From Andrena cerasifolii (Eukaryota > Arthropoda > Insecta > Hymenoptera > Andrenidae), in NCBI RefSeq assembly GCF_050908995.1, contig NC_135123.1:13640001-13704000 (forward strand): a DNA stretch of 64,000 nucleotides, given 5' to 3'. Numbering within the stretch: the stretch's first letter is position 1; the number at the start of each line of letters is the position of its first letter. Position numbers and translations under genes: made by a program. Under the pieces are notes generated by a model. It saw only the letters and a program-made list of their open reading frames with translations, was not told the DNA's origin and did not search any database. This document shows, piece after piece, positions 49,637 through 62,594 of this stretch.

Positions 49637-50053
49637 CTACGGAAGCCAGTGTCGACTCTCTCGATCCCGGGGGCGATGAAGAACAGCGGCGGCGTTGCCG
49701 GTGGGGGCGGCGTGGGCGGCGCAGGTGGGGGCGTCGGGGGCGGCGGGGGTGGTAGCGCCGGTGCCCCCGGGTCCGGCGAGGACGCCGGCATCGCCCTTGT
49801 TAGCGTCCACTCCGAGTACCCACGGTACATGGAGGACCGCGGGCTCGTCGCCGGTGGCCAGCTGAAGGGCCCATCCGGCAGCATCGGGCCCGGCTCCAAG
49901 CACAAGCCCAACGTCGGCTACCGGCTGGGCAGACGGAAGGCCCTGTTCGAGAAGCGGAAACGTATCAGCGACTACGCCCTCGTCATGGGCATGTTCGGCA
50001 TCATCGTCATGGTCATCGAGAACGAACTGTCCAGCGCCGGTATCTACACCAAG
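49637..50053 (+). CDS. SK: SK channel (KCNN family) internal exon: end of N-terminus through S1
   Basis: A 417-nt exon encoding 139 residues, phase 0 at both ends, from acceptor TTTTTCCAG| to donor ACCAAG|GTGAGT. Small-conductance Ca2+-activated K+ channels open on Ca2+-calmodulin binding and set after-hyperpolarisation in neurons and muscle. Residues 1-15 (LRKPVSTLSIPGAMK) closely match the corresponding fly SK segment (family knowledge, from memory). Residues 18-39 are a Gly/Val/Ala run that I do not recall in the fly protein. Residues 58-67 (HSEYPRYMED) and 88-111 (from KHKPNVGYRLG to KRKRIS) are the conserved block before S1, and about 112-127 (DYALVMGMFGIIVMVI) form S1. The exon ends in the S1-S2 linker. 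Pore, S2-S6 and calmodulin-binding domain lie beyond the window. Upstream exon(s) must end in phase 0. There is no ATG at the exon start, so it is internal. Confidence 0.95.
49688..49753 (+). repeat. GGN-repeat (polyglycine) tract inside the SK exon
   Basis: Codons 18-39 of the exon are almost all GGN, giving a run of Gly with a few Val and Ala. The coding strand carries many G runs of three to six and could form G-quadruplexes in DNA or pre-mRNA. Such tracts vary in length and would add a flexible linker in the cytoplasmic N-terminus. Confidence 0.9.
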
Positions 50054-53000
50054 GTGAGTCGATGATGGACATTCTTCCGTAGTTAGTAGCAATGCTGACG
50101 GGCACGTAGCTGCGAATGGTCAGATAATGTTTTGTTTGAAGAGGGTGCCATTTGCGGTGGATTGCTTGGAGGGTTCTCGGGGTTGAGGGATCTTGGGAAT
50201 CGGCGTGGTTATCAGGGTCTGATTAATGGGATACTTGGGGCAGTATACTGGTACGGGCAGATGTTCATTGAGATCGCTTTATGTTTCTGCTGGGGGCTGC
50301 CTATCGACGAGTGTATGTTCACGATGTGATTAGTGGGGGGCAAGTGTCTTCTGGGAAGGAACTTGTCAACGTCGGTAGATGCTCAATGGCTTCCACTGGT
50401 GCGTAACTAACTAGGTACTTAGAGGGATTGTGACTGGTGATGGATATCTGGGTACGAGATCCTTGCACCCTAGGGCCCGAGGTTCTATCCCTGGAAGCAT
50501 GTTCTCAGGACAGCAACTGGCGATCACGGGGTACCTGAGCTGTCTTACCAGTGCCGAGACCGTGCTGCGAGCGTTGCGCGAGAACAACAGCCACGCCGTA
50601 GGCTTAATGGAGGCGAGAGTGTCGAGCATCGGGATTAGACATGGGGATTTCCTCCGTCTAACCTCGTAAAGGTGTGTACGGGTCGAGAACTCCCCTTCGC
50701 CGTCCAAACTAGGCCGAGTCTAATGATCGAGGGTGGTAGACGTCAGCTGTGACTCGATCATCTCGATAATTGGGGTCTGGATTTTCGTGGACCGTGATAA
50801 CGACCCGGAGATCTTTGTCGTCTCCTCAGGGCTGTTAGAAAACTCGAGGGATTCCACCTTATCTCCGAATCACACGATTAGAGGTACAGACGAAGGCTTA
50901 GGTCTTCTAGGGAGCAACGCTGAATTTAAGATACTTGGTCCCTGGGGATATCGCGATCTCTTCCAAAAAAACTTTCAACTCATAAATATCAGAGCATTGA
51001 TAAAACGTCCAACGGTACAAAGAATACCGGCCAGAACTTGCTACGCCCGCAGACGAATAAATGTATCGTGATTTCCATCCACCAAGCTCGGAACATTAAG
51101 CAACAAAAGCGGACTACAACTTTTCAGCAAGTTTTTAATTGATTCAGCCAGGGAACTCGAGGCACCGTTCAGTTCGTCACGGCTATCTCGTTAGCAGGGC
51201 TGAAACCCGAAGCGTTTCTTATGCAAATCGAAAGCCCGTGGAAGTTTTCAAAGTCGAAGCCCAGCTTCGCGGAATTAATGAGCGTAACCAGGGGATACAT
51301 CATGAGGCGGATTAACATTATTACAGCTTAATGCCTCGATACTCGGCGTAACGCACCCGCTATCTGGGCGCTTCAATCTCGGCTGACGGGACTTGTCTGA
51401 TAAAAGTTTCGGTCGCGTGATTCTGATGCAAATGCGATTGTGGGCGTAATTCTTGCATGCAAATACAAACCGATACGCAACAGTCAGCTGGATTTAGATT
51501 TCACAGACGCGAGATTACTGGTTTAGGGTGCCGGTATCGTTACGATTATCCGGAACCCATAACTCGGTTACGACAGAATTTCATTCCGAATACATTTCCC
51601 TGGTTCGTAAACATCGCGCGTACGCAAATGGGAACTGGCTTTATTTCACGGGATGAATAAAAAGCGTCTTTATAGAGCACGTTATGGCCAACTTGAAATA
51701 TCATTCGCGCCCTTATTAAACCTTCTATAGCAATTGCACGTGGAGCAAGAGGCTCGCGGGACGAAAGTAGATAGATTATAGACATACGATGGACCTGACT
51801 GTTTCTTTTAGTGAACGTGGGATATATAGAAAGTGTGAAATGCCAGTGAAATTATCAGAAACGTGTCCGATACGCTGGCACTTTTGTACTTTTTGGCGAA
51901 GTGGCTGATGACGACGCCCCTGCCGATGACTAAACATCGTCTCAGCTCTTAAAGACGTTTTGTTTTCTCATCGTCGAAGCGGGTCACGTGCCCTGTCCAA
52001 GTCGTTAAACGCCCGAAATTGTGCAGCTCTCGACGTTAATTCGACGCTACACGGGCTCTCGTTCAATTAACTCGCACTTGGCCCGCCATCGGGCGAATCA
52101 ATCGGGCTGAATGTCTCCACTGAAAGCGTCGCTTTTGCTGCCTCGCGGAAGGAATAAAGTCACCCGCTCCCCCGCAATTAAGTGCCGAGCCGAAATGGTA
52201 ATTAAGCGTCAGGGGCGATCATCGGCGGGGAATGATCATTCCCTTCCGAGCCGCGCATTCTACTTTCCGCTGCCGCCTAGTTTCCGTTCCACGCGTGCCT
52301 GCGGCTGACGTTCGCGTTCTCCTCATTGCTGACAGATCTCCCGAAAACAGAATAATCGTGGCGACGGTGGCATTCGTTCGGCCAATGAAGAAAATTAGAA
52401 AAACCACTTGGGGCATTACATTAAATAATTGCGTTCGCGTCGTGACTTTTGTGTTAGACGGGCCTGCAGTTTGCTCCGAAGAATTGGCAGACATTTTGAT
52501 ATCTATATGTTTAAATATTCTCGTTAAATAATTAATATCTGGATAAAAGAGTGGAAAATATCTGAGTTACAATGAAAAATGTTTAAGCATACTTACCAAG
52601 TATAGGTGAAATGAAATTCAATATGAAAACAAAAAGAAAAAGGCACTTAAACTTGTAATATAAATATGCACTAAATATATACACAAAACAATACTTAAAC
52701 TGAAAGAGAAACTAAAATATAAGATATAACTATGTAAAAGACACTTTGAATATATCGCTCTGCAGTCTTCGAAGGCACTGTTTCAACTGAATGCACGCAG
52801 AAAGAACAGGCCCAGGTCGAAGTCTTATTTGTAACGTATCATAAACATTGTATGGGTGTTCGTCTCTTTTTGCAAACAAATCCTTCGACGAGTTTCATAG
52901 CGCAGCGTCTCGCGGAAGCCCAGCGAAAGCAAACGTACAGGCCTACGTGAGATGCTGCGAGCACCATATCTACTTAACGAAATTAGCTATAAAAATTGAA

Positions 53001-56000
53001 CTGGGACGAATATGGATCCAATTTTTTTTGCACCGGGATCACAAATCTTTACCAAATATAGCGACACCTGCAAAAGTATCAGGACGTGCCCGGAAGTATA
53101 ACAAAATCGTTAATAAAGTTTTACAATCGTCAAAAACGTTAGTAAATTATTAATTATCTTCAGATATTAATTTATATACCAGTATGATGATAACAGCTTG
53201 AAAACTGTTCGAAACTGCTGTTTACACGTACCTGAAAAGCTTCTACAATGACAAAGTTTACACAATTCCAGTGGAACACTTGAAAATCACGAATAAGCGA
53301 ACGCTGTTTCAGAGAGTGGTTGGGGTTGTAAAGTGTGCTATGAAATCTCTTGACTTTCGATTAACTGTACTGCCTTGTGAGTGCACAAATTTAAAAAAGA
53401 ATACCGACGTATTGTCCCTCGGGCATTCATCTACCTTTAATACTAAAAATTTTACGGCCTACTCAACAATTTTTGAAATTCACTAATGTCCGGCTTTTCG
53501 GTGCGAATACCCCACTGTGCGGCGTGTAAAAGCAAGTGCCACGAATTGTCAGACTCGCGGATAACGTAGTCTTTTAAAAGCCCGCTATTCGTCTTACGCT
53601 TTTCCACCCAGCCCAGGATCCTGACACATGGCGCGAGAACGGCTGTTGAATCGATGGATGGCAGAGCGGGAATTCGTGACACGAGCACTTCCGGATCGCG
53701 CTTGCTGTTACTCGCGAAAATATTTGCTTCACTTGCTTTGTCGCTCTCGCGGGCGTTTAAACGCGACGCATTCCGCGCGACTGTACCTGGCAACGAATCG
53801 AACGGATATCGCTCGACATCAACGTTCCCCGCTCGTTAGCAGCGTGCCGTATCATAGCATTGAAGGCTCTGTTCACAGAGGATAGGCGCAGAATCACACG
53901 ACGGAATTGCTCCTCAATCATGCGGCGAAAGGTGCACGCCCGGGTGAAACAAACTGGCTGCCGCGAAGCTGAAATTACTGGCCTGTTTACCCTGCTCCCC
54001 TGTAGTAATCATTTTTCAAATTGCTCAGATTTCCTCTGTCCCCCTTTTCCATTCAAAGGACGCCTAACGAAGTTGATGTTTTCCCTCCGCCTATATTCGC
54101 CTAATCACCCTCGCCCGAGCGTCCTCTCGAACTTGGTTAAATCTAGCGTGAACAGAAGGGACGCCGTTGACGACTGAATTACGCTGTTGACCGTAGCAAT
54201 CTTTCGTCTGATCCCGTGCCAAGAACGAACGAATAGATTAACAATATTGGTATATCGGGTCGGGGTGGGAGTCGAAGCTAGACAGGGGAGAGAGATGTCT
54301 GTGTGTCTGTTAGCCGGAGAAAGAAGGCCAGGGGGGATGCATTCGATTGCTCCCTTTCTTTCTGCCGCGAACGTTCTGACGGGATTCTGGGCCAAATCAT
54401 ACATATCGTGGAAGCCTGGTCGACGAGTGCCTCTTATACTGGGTGTCCCCGGGCTCGTAATACGGAAACTGATACGAGAAGATCGTTAAAATAATTTTCG
54501 ACCTGATTACTCCGGTGATTTTACGCGAGTTCTTCGCGAGAGCTGGTAGGAAGCTCTCGAAGGCTTGGTGTAAGAGAATTCGTCAGATTTCCCCTCAGTT
54601 CGCCGCGAAACGTATCAGCCACAGCTTCCAATTTGCATCTCGAAATCCGTCGTTTAATTAAGGATCAAATTGCATTACTGGCGATTAAGGGATTACAAGC
54701 GAAGGTCTGATGAAAGGGAAAAGGTTATTACGAGAATCTTATTAGCGATTCAGATCGATGAGTTCAAGTGACTACTTAGGTTCAGATTGAATTCGGTTAA
54801 ATATTCCCGTTGAAGCGGCGGCGATCGTGGCGCCGCGGAAGGGGGTAGGATTCTCTTTACATTGTCGCGGAGAGAAACGGTAATGTTACACCCCGTATAC
54901 GTAACGTTACGATTTTCGAGGAACGCGCAGAGATGTTTACGGTTGCCTGGCCACGGTTATCAGATTCGGCTGCCAGCGTGCAGCTCCTGAAAGAATCCGA
55001 AAATTTACACCCTCGCGCAGCTATGCAGTGGCGCGCGCCATCGACTTGCAAATGCTTACGGAGCTGAGGAATCTCCCGCGCGAGGAAATTTTGAAAATCG
55101 AAAAGTCAATGCGCGGCTCCCCGACGAATATCTCATTTTTCATGCATTGCTTTCGCGTCGATGGCGGTGCATATCCCGTGTGAAAGAGACTGAGAGAGGA
55201 TGAAACAACCCCAGTTGTTCTTCGTGCGACGAGTTGATGTCGACGCGAGTCACCGTCACCTTTTCATTTTAATTCGCGATTACTCCCGACGAGAGCCGCT
55301 GGAATTACTTTCCTCGAAGCGTTTCGCCCAGAAAGCAGTCATAACTACGTTTGAATTTCAATGGCGACACTTTAGCAGAGCGGTAGTACGGGGAGGGCAA
55401 AGAAACCGCGATGCATCATCGTTCTTACTGAAAAGATCCTGCAGCTTCCGCGTACAGCCGGAAGTTCGATTACGCGTTGTTGTTCGGGCACGGTCGTTTC
55501 GCTGGTCGCGAGTTTTTACACCGGCTCCTGTCTCGAGTTGAAATCGTGCTCGTCCGAGTGTCTCCTCCAGCTTTCTCGTGTCTTTCTGCGAGCACGAGAA
55601 ATAAATCGCGAACACGTGGAAGATCTTGGAAATGAACGGAGCCCGGCTTGGAAAACGACTGGGAGTTGAGTTTCGTTTTTTCCTCTGTTCCTTCGTTTCT
55701 TTGAGGCACCGTGAAAAATGCCGTCTTTATGAGAAGTAGGATCTTTGTGAAGATGGCTGGTGCATTTTCCTTTTTCCCCTTTTAAACACTGTTGCATACG
55801 GCGTTCAATGTATTAGATTGATGAGCAGAAGGAAATGAAAGGGGAAAATGTTGGAAATACCGAAGGGAGAAGTGTGAGCGTTTTCTTTGTACAGTTCCGT
55901 AACTTTAATTCTGGAATTTTTAGAATTTCCTTGGAGATAGAGCTCGGTCTTGCGTGTTTGGAATTATTAAAAATGTTTCGCTTCCTAACTTTTGCGCTTT

Positions 56001-59000
56001 GTTGCGCAGGGAGATTACGTGGGAAAGTAACGCATTCTAAAAGGGCGAACAAAACGTTCTGTTTACCAGGGGGTGGTATTTTTTCATGGAAACCATTATT
56101 TCTCAGGTAACGACGTGGACGTGTGCACAAGAGCGAAATAAAGCACCGGTTGTGCCGCGTGAAACGGTCTGCAGTGTTTGATGTTGGCATGGAACTCTTG
56201 TATAATTAAATGCAAAGACTGGGTGGAATTGTTCTCGATACTACGACGTGCTCGATAAGCCAATACTTATGATACGAAACGGCGATGTCGATATTCGAAT
56301 GCGCCGGCATGATATCGGCCCTCCCCTTCATATCAAAATGTCCGAGGGAAATTAACGGGCGAAATGAATCGGGCCATTAAACAGATAAATTTCCGTCCTG
56401 GCCAGTGCAGGTTTTTCTGAAGGGTTTTTAAACCACCTGCAATTCGACGGCGAATTAATTCTCATTTCCAATTGTGCAAAAAAATACTTGAGACTTTAAA
56501 ATTCATTAAATAATCTTGACAGATATCTTGCGAAATCTCGAGCAATATATTCACATTCATTTGCAATTCGAAATGACAATACTTACCTCCTCCCTCGACA
56601 AGATATCCTCGCTCTCGTGGCATCAATTTGTTGGAAATGGAAGCTCGATATTTTATAATACTATTAATTTCTCCTATGAATAATTCACACAGCGGTGTCT
56701 TAAATTAGATTCTTCGGTTCGTTTGGTAATCTCTCTTGCCCTGTTCACCTTAACAACGTTCTTTAAACTCGAAGACCGTTGGAGTTCTAATTCGTTTAAC
56801 ACCGTCTTATTGAGCACAGTAATTATGACAGGTGGCTAATGTTATTATAAAGTAGAGCTTGCCAACCAGCTCGTTATAAGGGAAGCCTCGCGGGATTGAG
56901 TAGATAAGGAAGTTACAGTATTGACTTCTCCCCCTGTGACCGAAGAAATGCGTCCACTCTTCATCTTCACTGGCCACACCTTTGCATAAACACCCCTTTA
57001 CGAAATCCAGCTACTACTAGTGCATGCTAACAACTATTGCGTATCACGTCTATAAAGAAAGACACTAAAGAATTTGCGAAGACCTCAATTCCTACACTCT
57101 TACAGTGCGACATAGGTCGTTATAGAACTACCCCCAAGAAGTGTACCACAAACCTTCCATAAATCCACGCAAAAGTGGGGTGAACTCGCAGAACCGGTGA
57201 GTTGCTTCAGAAGAGAATATTACCAAGCAAGTATTAAAGAGTTCCCAACTGCGGCTCGCTAATTGCCGCGGATTAATCTCCAAGCAGGGTTGTTCTCCCA
57301 GTGTTTGTTCTTTTTCACCAGACGCGGCCGCGGAGAACGGACGCGTGACTCGCCACTTAACAAAGTCAAACAACTGAACTTCCCGCGAAACAGGCAGGGA
57401 TAAATGTTTAACTGTGTTTGGCTACCCCTTGCCCGCCCCTCGCGCGCTAATTGAGCGCGACAATTGAGATCTGATAACGCGAATGCGAGATCGAGTATCG
57501 AGCCGCGAGCTCGGCTGTGTAAACGTGGTTGCCGTGGATCGCGAATACGCGGCGGGGGCGGCTGGTTTGTTTGTCTTAGCGGAGGAGCTCAGACGTCGGC
57601 GCTCTCCGTTTCTTGGCAACGAGCTACGACAAAATGAAGCGAAGTCAATATTCTGTACGATAAATCCTCGGCGCACGTGTTCCCGCGATCCCATGAACTC
57701 GCACGTTTACACATCGAGACTTATGAGTTCGCGAAACCGGAGAATTTCGAAGCAGGCGCGAGGTGTGCGTTTCCATGCACTTCAGCGCGATGCATTCGAA
57801 TGCAGCGAGTGCCACGGGCACCCTCCGGCGAAACCTGTGAGATTCTGGGTGCTCTCTGGAGATCCGTGCCAATTCCTCTCGACATTGCCATTGAAATTCG
57901 TTTAGGAACACTTAATCTGTCGGCTGAGACCGAGCAACGAGGCAGTTCTTTGGTTCCCTTCATTGTACTGCCATTTGCTTCGCGCGATCCAAGGCGGGGC
58001 TGGTGTAGAAGAAGAAACGGAGGTTAATCAGCCGAATCGGTCGCGAACGAATTCCTGGCCGCGCTAGGTAGCGGTGGAAATTCAGTTTCCGGACAGAAAG
58101 CTCTCGTAACACATATTATTATACGAGATTCCTGAGATAACCGCGGTAGATTGGTAGCAGCCACATGCGCCGCGTATCATTGGCACTGCGCCAGTGAAGA
58201 ACGGGGTAGTGGCGGTGGTGGATTTAAGTAACTAGTTCATGCTCGTTGGCGTGTATCCCTTGAATCTCCCTCTGGCGCCAGGGTCGCGAACGCTGGCAAC
58301 TAGACGCTTTTCTATTAATTCCTATCCTCCCCTCCTGCTCCTCGATATTTCCACCAGAACGATGCAACCCCTACGGGGCTAACAATTCTCCCCATACCGG
58401 TTCGCGCTTGCGATAAAACGCCTTCCACACCCCTTTTACTCCCCTGCGTATCATGATCTTCTCCATGGTAGCATCCCTCCTCCATCCCCGTTCTCCTCTG
58501 AGGTCTACGCATCGGTAAAAATGTCAACGCGATCGTGGGAATTTGTTAGCCCCGAGTGATCTGAAACCTTCCGTCGAAGTAACAATTTCCTGCCATCTGA
58601 TACTTCGTGCTTTCAATTCGCTGCGTTAAAATAAAAAAATAGAGGTGCAGTTTGTATAGAACTTAAGTACAAAGACCGCGATGAGATGCAGGACTTGAGA
58701 ATAATTTCAGAATAACCTCAAAGCCGTCTGGCCTTTGCTGCCGCGGCGTACCTCTGTATTCAATCAAAGCCGGAAAGCGTGGTCCGCGAAGTAACAGAAT
58801 GCATTAGCTTTGATCCGGAATTCGGGCCGCGTCTTTCGGAATCTGGCTGGCGCTGGGCGCTGATAAACTGCTTTAAGATGGTGGCGGTAAGTGTCGACGA
58901 AAGGATTATGTCGCAGCAGAAAAACAGTGTATTACAAGGTGTTCCTCGAGCATCCTTTCTACCGGACCTTCATCTCCTGAGACTATCCACTGTTGAGAAA

Positions 59001-60919
59001 CTCGAGGCGTCTACTTCGAAGCTTTCTTAGGCATCCCTTCAGTCACATCTCACTCGTGCATCTTTGTCGTTCTGTGCTACTTAAAAACGAACCTTTAGCA
59101 ACCTGAATCCCTTTAATCAGGATCTTGACTCCTCACTCTTTCCACCCGCAACAGCTACCCTTAAGATATTGTCAAAATGGTGTTAATTTCCTTAAAAAGT
59201 AGGCCTCGTAATTTTCAAATTAGTTCATCAAACTTTCACCGCCTTCGATAGATTGTTCATCAAAGCGAATGCACTTGTATCGCGCAGTAAAAAGAGCAAT
59301 AGAACCGTGGCTAGGAGAACGGTAACGTATGGACGTTGGAATCTTTGGATCGTGCTAACTTTTCCATAAATGTCGGGATCCTAGCAGAGTGGATCGTAAC
59401 GAGGGGATTAAGACTTCCCGAGCAGGTGAGTTTCGGGGTCTGCTGCTCGATTCCTCTGACCCCTTCGATGGAAAATGGTAAGCCCGAAGGAAGCACCGGG
59501 GAGAAACGCGATTTTTATCCTTCTGCCCGTTAAATACGCTGTAAAAGGGTAGGGATCGAGCGTGAGAAGTACATCGCCGTTCCGTAAGGAGGACGAATCC
59601 ATCAAACTGAAAGTTTTCAGGTCAGCTGTTTTTATGGCTGGCTTCGGTTATTATATTTAGGGCGTTCCTGTCAGGGATCCTTCTTCGTTCTTTTTCGCTC
59701 CTTTCGGTTCTTCGTGGTGATCATAAATATACAGGATGGCCCACTAAGACGGGAAGACTTAACTGCCTCTTTCATAATAAAAAACACCATGAGAACTTTG
59801 GTACCAAAGTTGAGAAGTTCCGTAGGATATTCTGAAAGTTATCCTTGTGCTTCAGCCTTCAAGATAATCGACGTCTTTGCGAATCCCTCTAAATAGATTC
59901 AGCCTTATTCGTGGAAAATTCATTGGCGATATTTATCACTCAAAGTCAAATAACCCGAAATAAACAAATAAAACGCAACAAAACATACAAAGCTGCTTTT
60001 TCAAATTGCCTTTCGATGAATTAAATCCCGAACAGGCTTTCGACATGTCCAGATAAATATTCTCGCGACGAATGCGTCCAATCGTGTTTCGATCTCACAA
60101 TCGGCGAAAATGTGGAAATTTTCCAATTGCAGTAGTATTTACCTACGTTATTTATTCCGCGTGTATATTTCACGCGAGAGCTTCAGTTTTAATTATTCGC
60201 GTTTTGGGCGTCGAATTCCTCTGTCGCGCAACATTGCGACATGATATTTTCCTGTGGGCGTTGACGATTTCAAATGACATTTACGGATGTAATTAATCCT
60301 CCCGCAGCTTTCGTTAGCAACGTTCAATCGCGCGAAATCGCTAGCAGTCGGTGACTGAAAGTGTCTCTATTAGGCTTTAGCGTGTCTGCGTGTTCTTTTT
60401 AACGACGAATAATCTTAACCTTCGAGCATGTTCGGTGTAGATTGAACTTTCCCTCGGTGCAGTCACGGAAGACGGGGAAGATAAGATAGTGCACCGACTC
60501 TGTTCTTTAATCCGTATCAGAAGCCAGGGTAAAAGCACTCTGACCTATTTTTATCACGTTACTACAACGAAGACGCCGACATCCGGCGATCCTAATCCTT
60601 GCATAACGTAGAAAGTCTGTGCGCCAGGCCATCGCCGAAAGCTTTGGCGGAAAGTCGAGGCTTCGCGAGAGCTTCCATCGGCCGCAGAAACCGAAGCATC
60701 GAACACGAAAACGAAATGGAAGACGTGTCAGAAAGGGAATAAAATAGGATCACTCAAATCATACGCTAATCACAATGGCAATCGCCAATCAAAGCAACTT
60801 GAATCATTTCTTTCGTCCTCAACTTACAAGAACACAGTTCAGAAGAAACTTGTCCAGTCCATTTCCTTCAAACTTCAAAACATTATTCTTCCTCGCCAAG
60901 CAGAATTCTCTAAAGACAG
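50054..60919. other. SK intron after the S1 exon (part)
   Basis: Starts with the donor GTGAGT. None of this stretch encodes the expected next segment (S1-S2 linker and S2), so the intron continues past the window end. AT-rich patches at about 52.52-52.78 and 53.1-53.25 kb. An exon-like segment at 50552-50671 is discussed among the findings. All other open frames are short and opposed on the two strands. Confidence 0.6.
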
Positions 60920-61134
60920 GTTTTCCTACACGCGACTGGACGCGACGTCATGAAGTTCAAAGTGGATTTTCTCGAAAATGAAGCGCAATGTCAAAAAATT
61001 TTATTCCTTTTCCTCGACTTATTTGCTTGTTCTAAATCGAAAAGAAACAGTGACATTTTTTGATATCGCGCTTGATTTTCGAGAAAATCGACTTTGAATC
61101 TCTCGACGCTGCGTCCAAACGCGTATAGGAAAAC
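60920..61134. mobile_element. Short foldback MITE
   Basis: A 215-bp element whose halves are inverted copies: ends GTTTTCCTACACGCG and CGCGTATAGGAAAAC, then inner matches such as GATTTTCTCGAAAAT (left) with ATTTTCGAGAAAATC (right), around a ~40-nt loop. No coding capacity and no clear target duplication. The near-symmetry predicts a stable stem-loop in transcribed RNA. Confidence 0.7.
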
Positions 61135-61798
61135 ATATGTTAACGCAGCATCGTGTGATCGCAGCGATGCTTGTGTCTAGAGGAAAGCTGACCTTTCTGT
61201 AAGCGCGTTGGTTTCTTTGGATGGGAGATTAACGGGCAAAATTGTGATTAACGGTTTCTTCCAGCCGTGTCCCTGCTAGGTCCCTGGGCACGCGCTTTTA
61301 CAGTAAGGTGGGGAGGGGGCCGTAGCTGAAAGCAATTCCGCGGAAAAACGCGAATCACGTTGACAGAAAAAGATAAGTAAAGTGACATTAACGAGCCGGG
61401 GGCAGATAAAGAGGGGCTCCTCTCGATCACACAAGATCCCCGTCAAAGGCAATGTTTGTCGAGCAGTTTGTTGTTTTCCTTTCATTTTCCCGCCTCTATT
61501 TATAAACGTATCGGCCGAGCTGCCGTGCTTATAAGGCCGGCGCTCCATCTTTTTCTCCTGTTGCATTCCCCTGCAGTCGCCTGCAAGGTATCGCTTCTTC
61601 TTTTTCCGCCTCCCCTTGAACCGCGTCACATTCATTCATGTGCCATCTTGCGAAGCAACTGCTGCCAAATGGACACGTGCACGCTCAATTAAAGCTTCTA
61701 TTGTAATAAAACTTTCGTACTTCGCTGGTTACGGTTAAAACGACTCGACGATCTTCTCAGAATCGGCGCACTTGATCGGTTTAGAAGGTACCATAACT
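61135..61798. other. No gene seen (probable SK intron)
   Basis: Mixed sequence containing CpG-rich and pyrimidine-rich pieces (61.45-61.65 kb). No exon or mobile-element end recognised. Confidence 0.4.
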
Positions 61799-62594
61799 GA
61801 GGCATTTGATGGAAAAATGGCACATAAGCCTAGGTGCCCTTTTTCCTTAAATCGTTTAAATCGACTCAGGTATATGTTATATATAGGACATTACTTCTCT
61901 CGCGTTTACATTAGCTGGATGCTGTTTTGTTACGTAGCCTGATCGCGTGGTCGCGCTGCCGTGCTGTCGTGTAATAAGTACTTTTGTTTCACAGAGGATT
62001 TTGTGTAAGCGAGGAAATATGGGAAGTGAGGCGAGTTTCGAATCCGCAAGGAAAGAAGCTAATTTAGGAAAGGAAAAATTGATTTGTAAGGTAGTTTGCT
62101 GTATAGAATCGAAGAAACTAATATTTACTCAAAACATTACATTTTTTCTTTATTTTTATGCTTCATTTTGTATTTTTTATTTAAACAATGTATAACGAAT
62201 GTGTAACTAAGGATGTAAACAAAGTTATATTTAAATAACTAAAGAAAGAAGCAATTTTGTTACGAATTTACCACATTTACGGAAAAATAAACCACTTGCT
62301 TGAAACTTATAAATAAAGACACCCCTAGTAGCATTTCTGGTTGGCCCACAGTATCCCCAAGTTGGGAATTAGTTGGCCATCAAAATGCCAACAATAAATG
62401 CTACTAGGGACATATCATTTTCAAATCACGATTTCTGTTTTCACAAAGTTTCAAGGACACGGTAACTACATGCTTACAAAAAATGGATTTAATCGCATTA
62501 CTTTTTATTAAGTTATACTATAATGAAGACTTTGAAATCGATTTTCTTGAAATGGCATTTTGACGTACGTGCCCTTTTTCCATCAAGTGCCTCG
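61799..62594. mobile_element. Candidate inverted-repeat element with 25-bp ends, carrying a nested 87-bp element
   Basis: The left end at 61799-61823 (GAGGCATTTGATGG...GGCAC) and the right end at 62569-62594 are inverted copies over 25 bp with two differences. Just inside the left end, GTGCCCTTTTTCC (from about 61834) repeats the sequence of the right end and pairs with the left end itself to form a local hairpin. The interior is AT-rich, non-coding and contains the small element at 62323-62409. It could be one MITE of about 800 bp, or two separate copies of a hairpin repeat that happen to lie in inverted orientation. Confidence 0.5.
62323..62409. mobile_element. 87-bp miniature inverted-repeat element
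   Basis: Perfect 14-bp inverted termini: CCCTAGTAGCATTT at 62323-62336 and AAATGCTACTAGGG at 62396-62409. Inside, TTGGCC occurs twice in direct orientation. Possible 2-bp AC flank on both sides. Too small to encode anything; superfamily not assigned. Confidence 0.7.

Noticed and set aside
49637..50092. 151-aa minus-strand frame opposite the SK exon
   Set aside because: It is the antisense shadow of the GC-rich SK coding exon; the Pro and Ala-rich stretches mirror the GGN codons.
50470..50510. B-box-like GGTTCTATCC suggesting a tRNA-derived SINE
   Set aside because: The match is imperfect, no clear A-box at the right spacing and no A-rich tail.
58779..58889. Exon-like frame ending at a strong donor (GCG|GTAAGT, GT at 58890)
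   Set aside because: No convincing acceptor or ATG before it, no similarity to SK S2, and a GTAAGT hexamer is expected several times by chance in a window this size.
54429..59760. Short motifs GGGTGTCC (54439) and GGATGGCCCAC (59735) resembling ends of known transposon families
   Set aside because: Single short motifs with no partner inverted repeat or target duplication visible.
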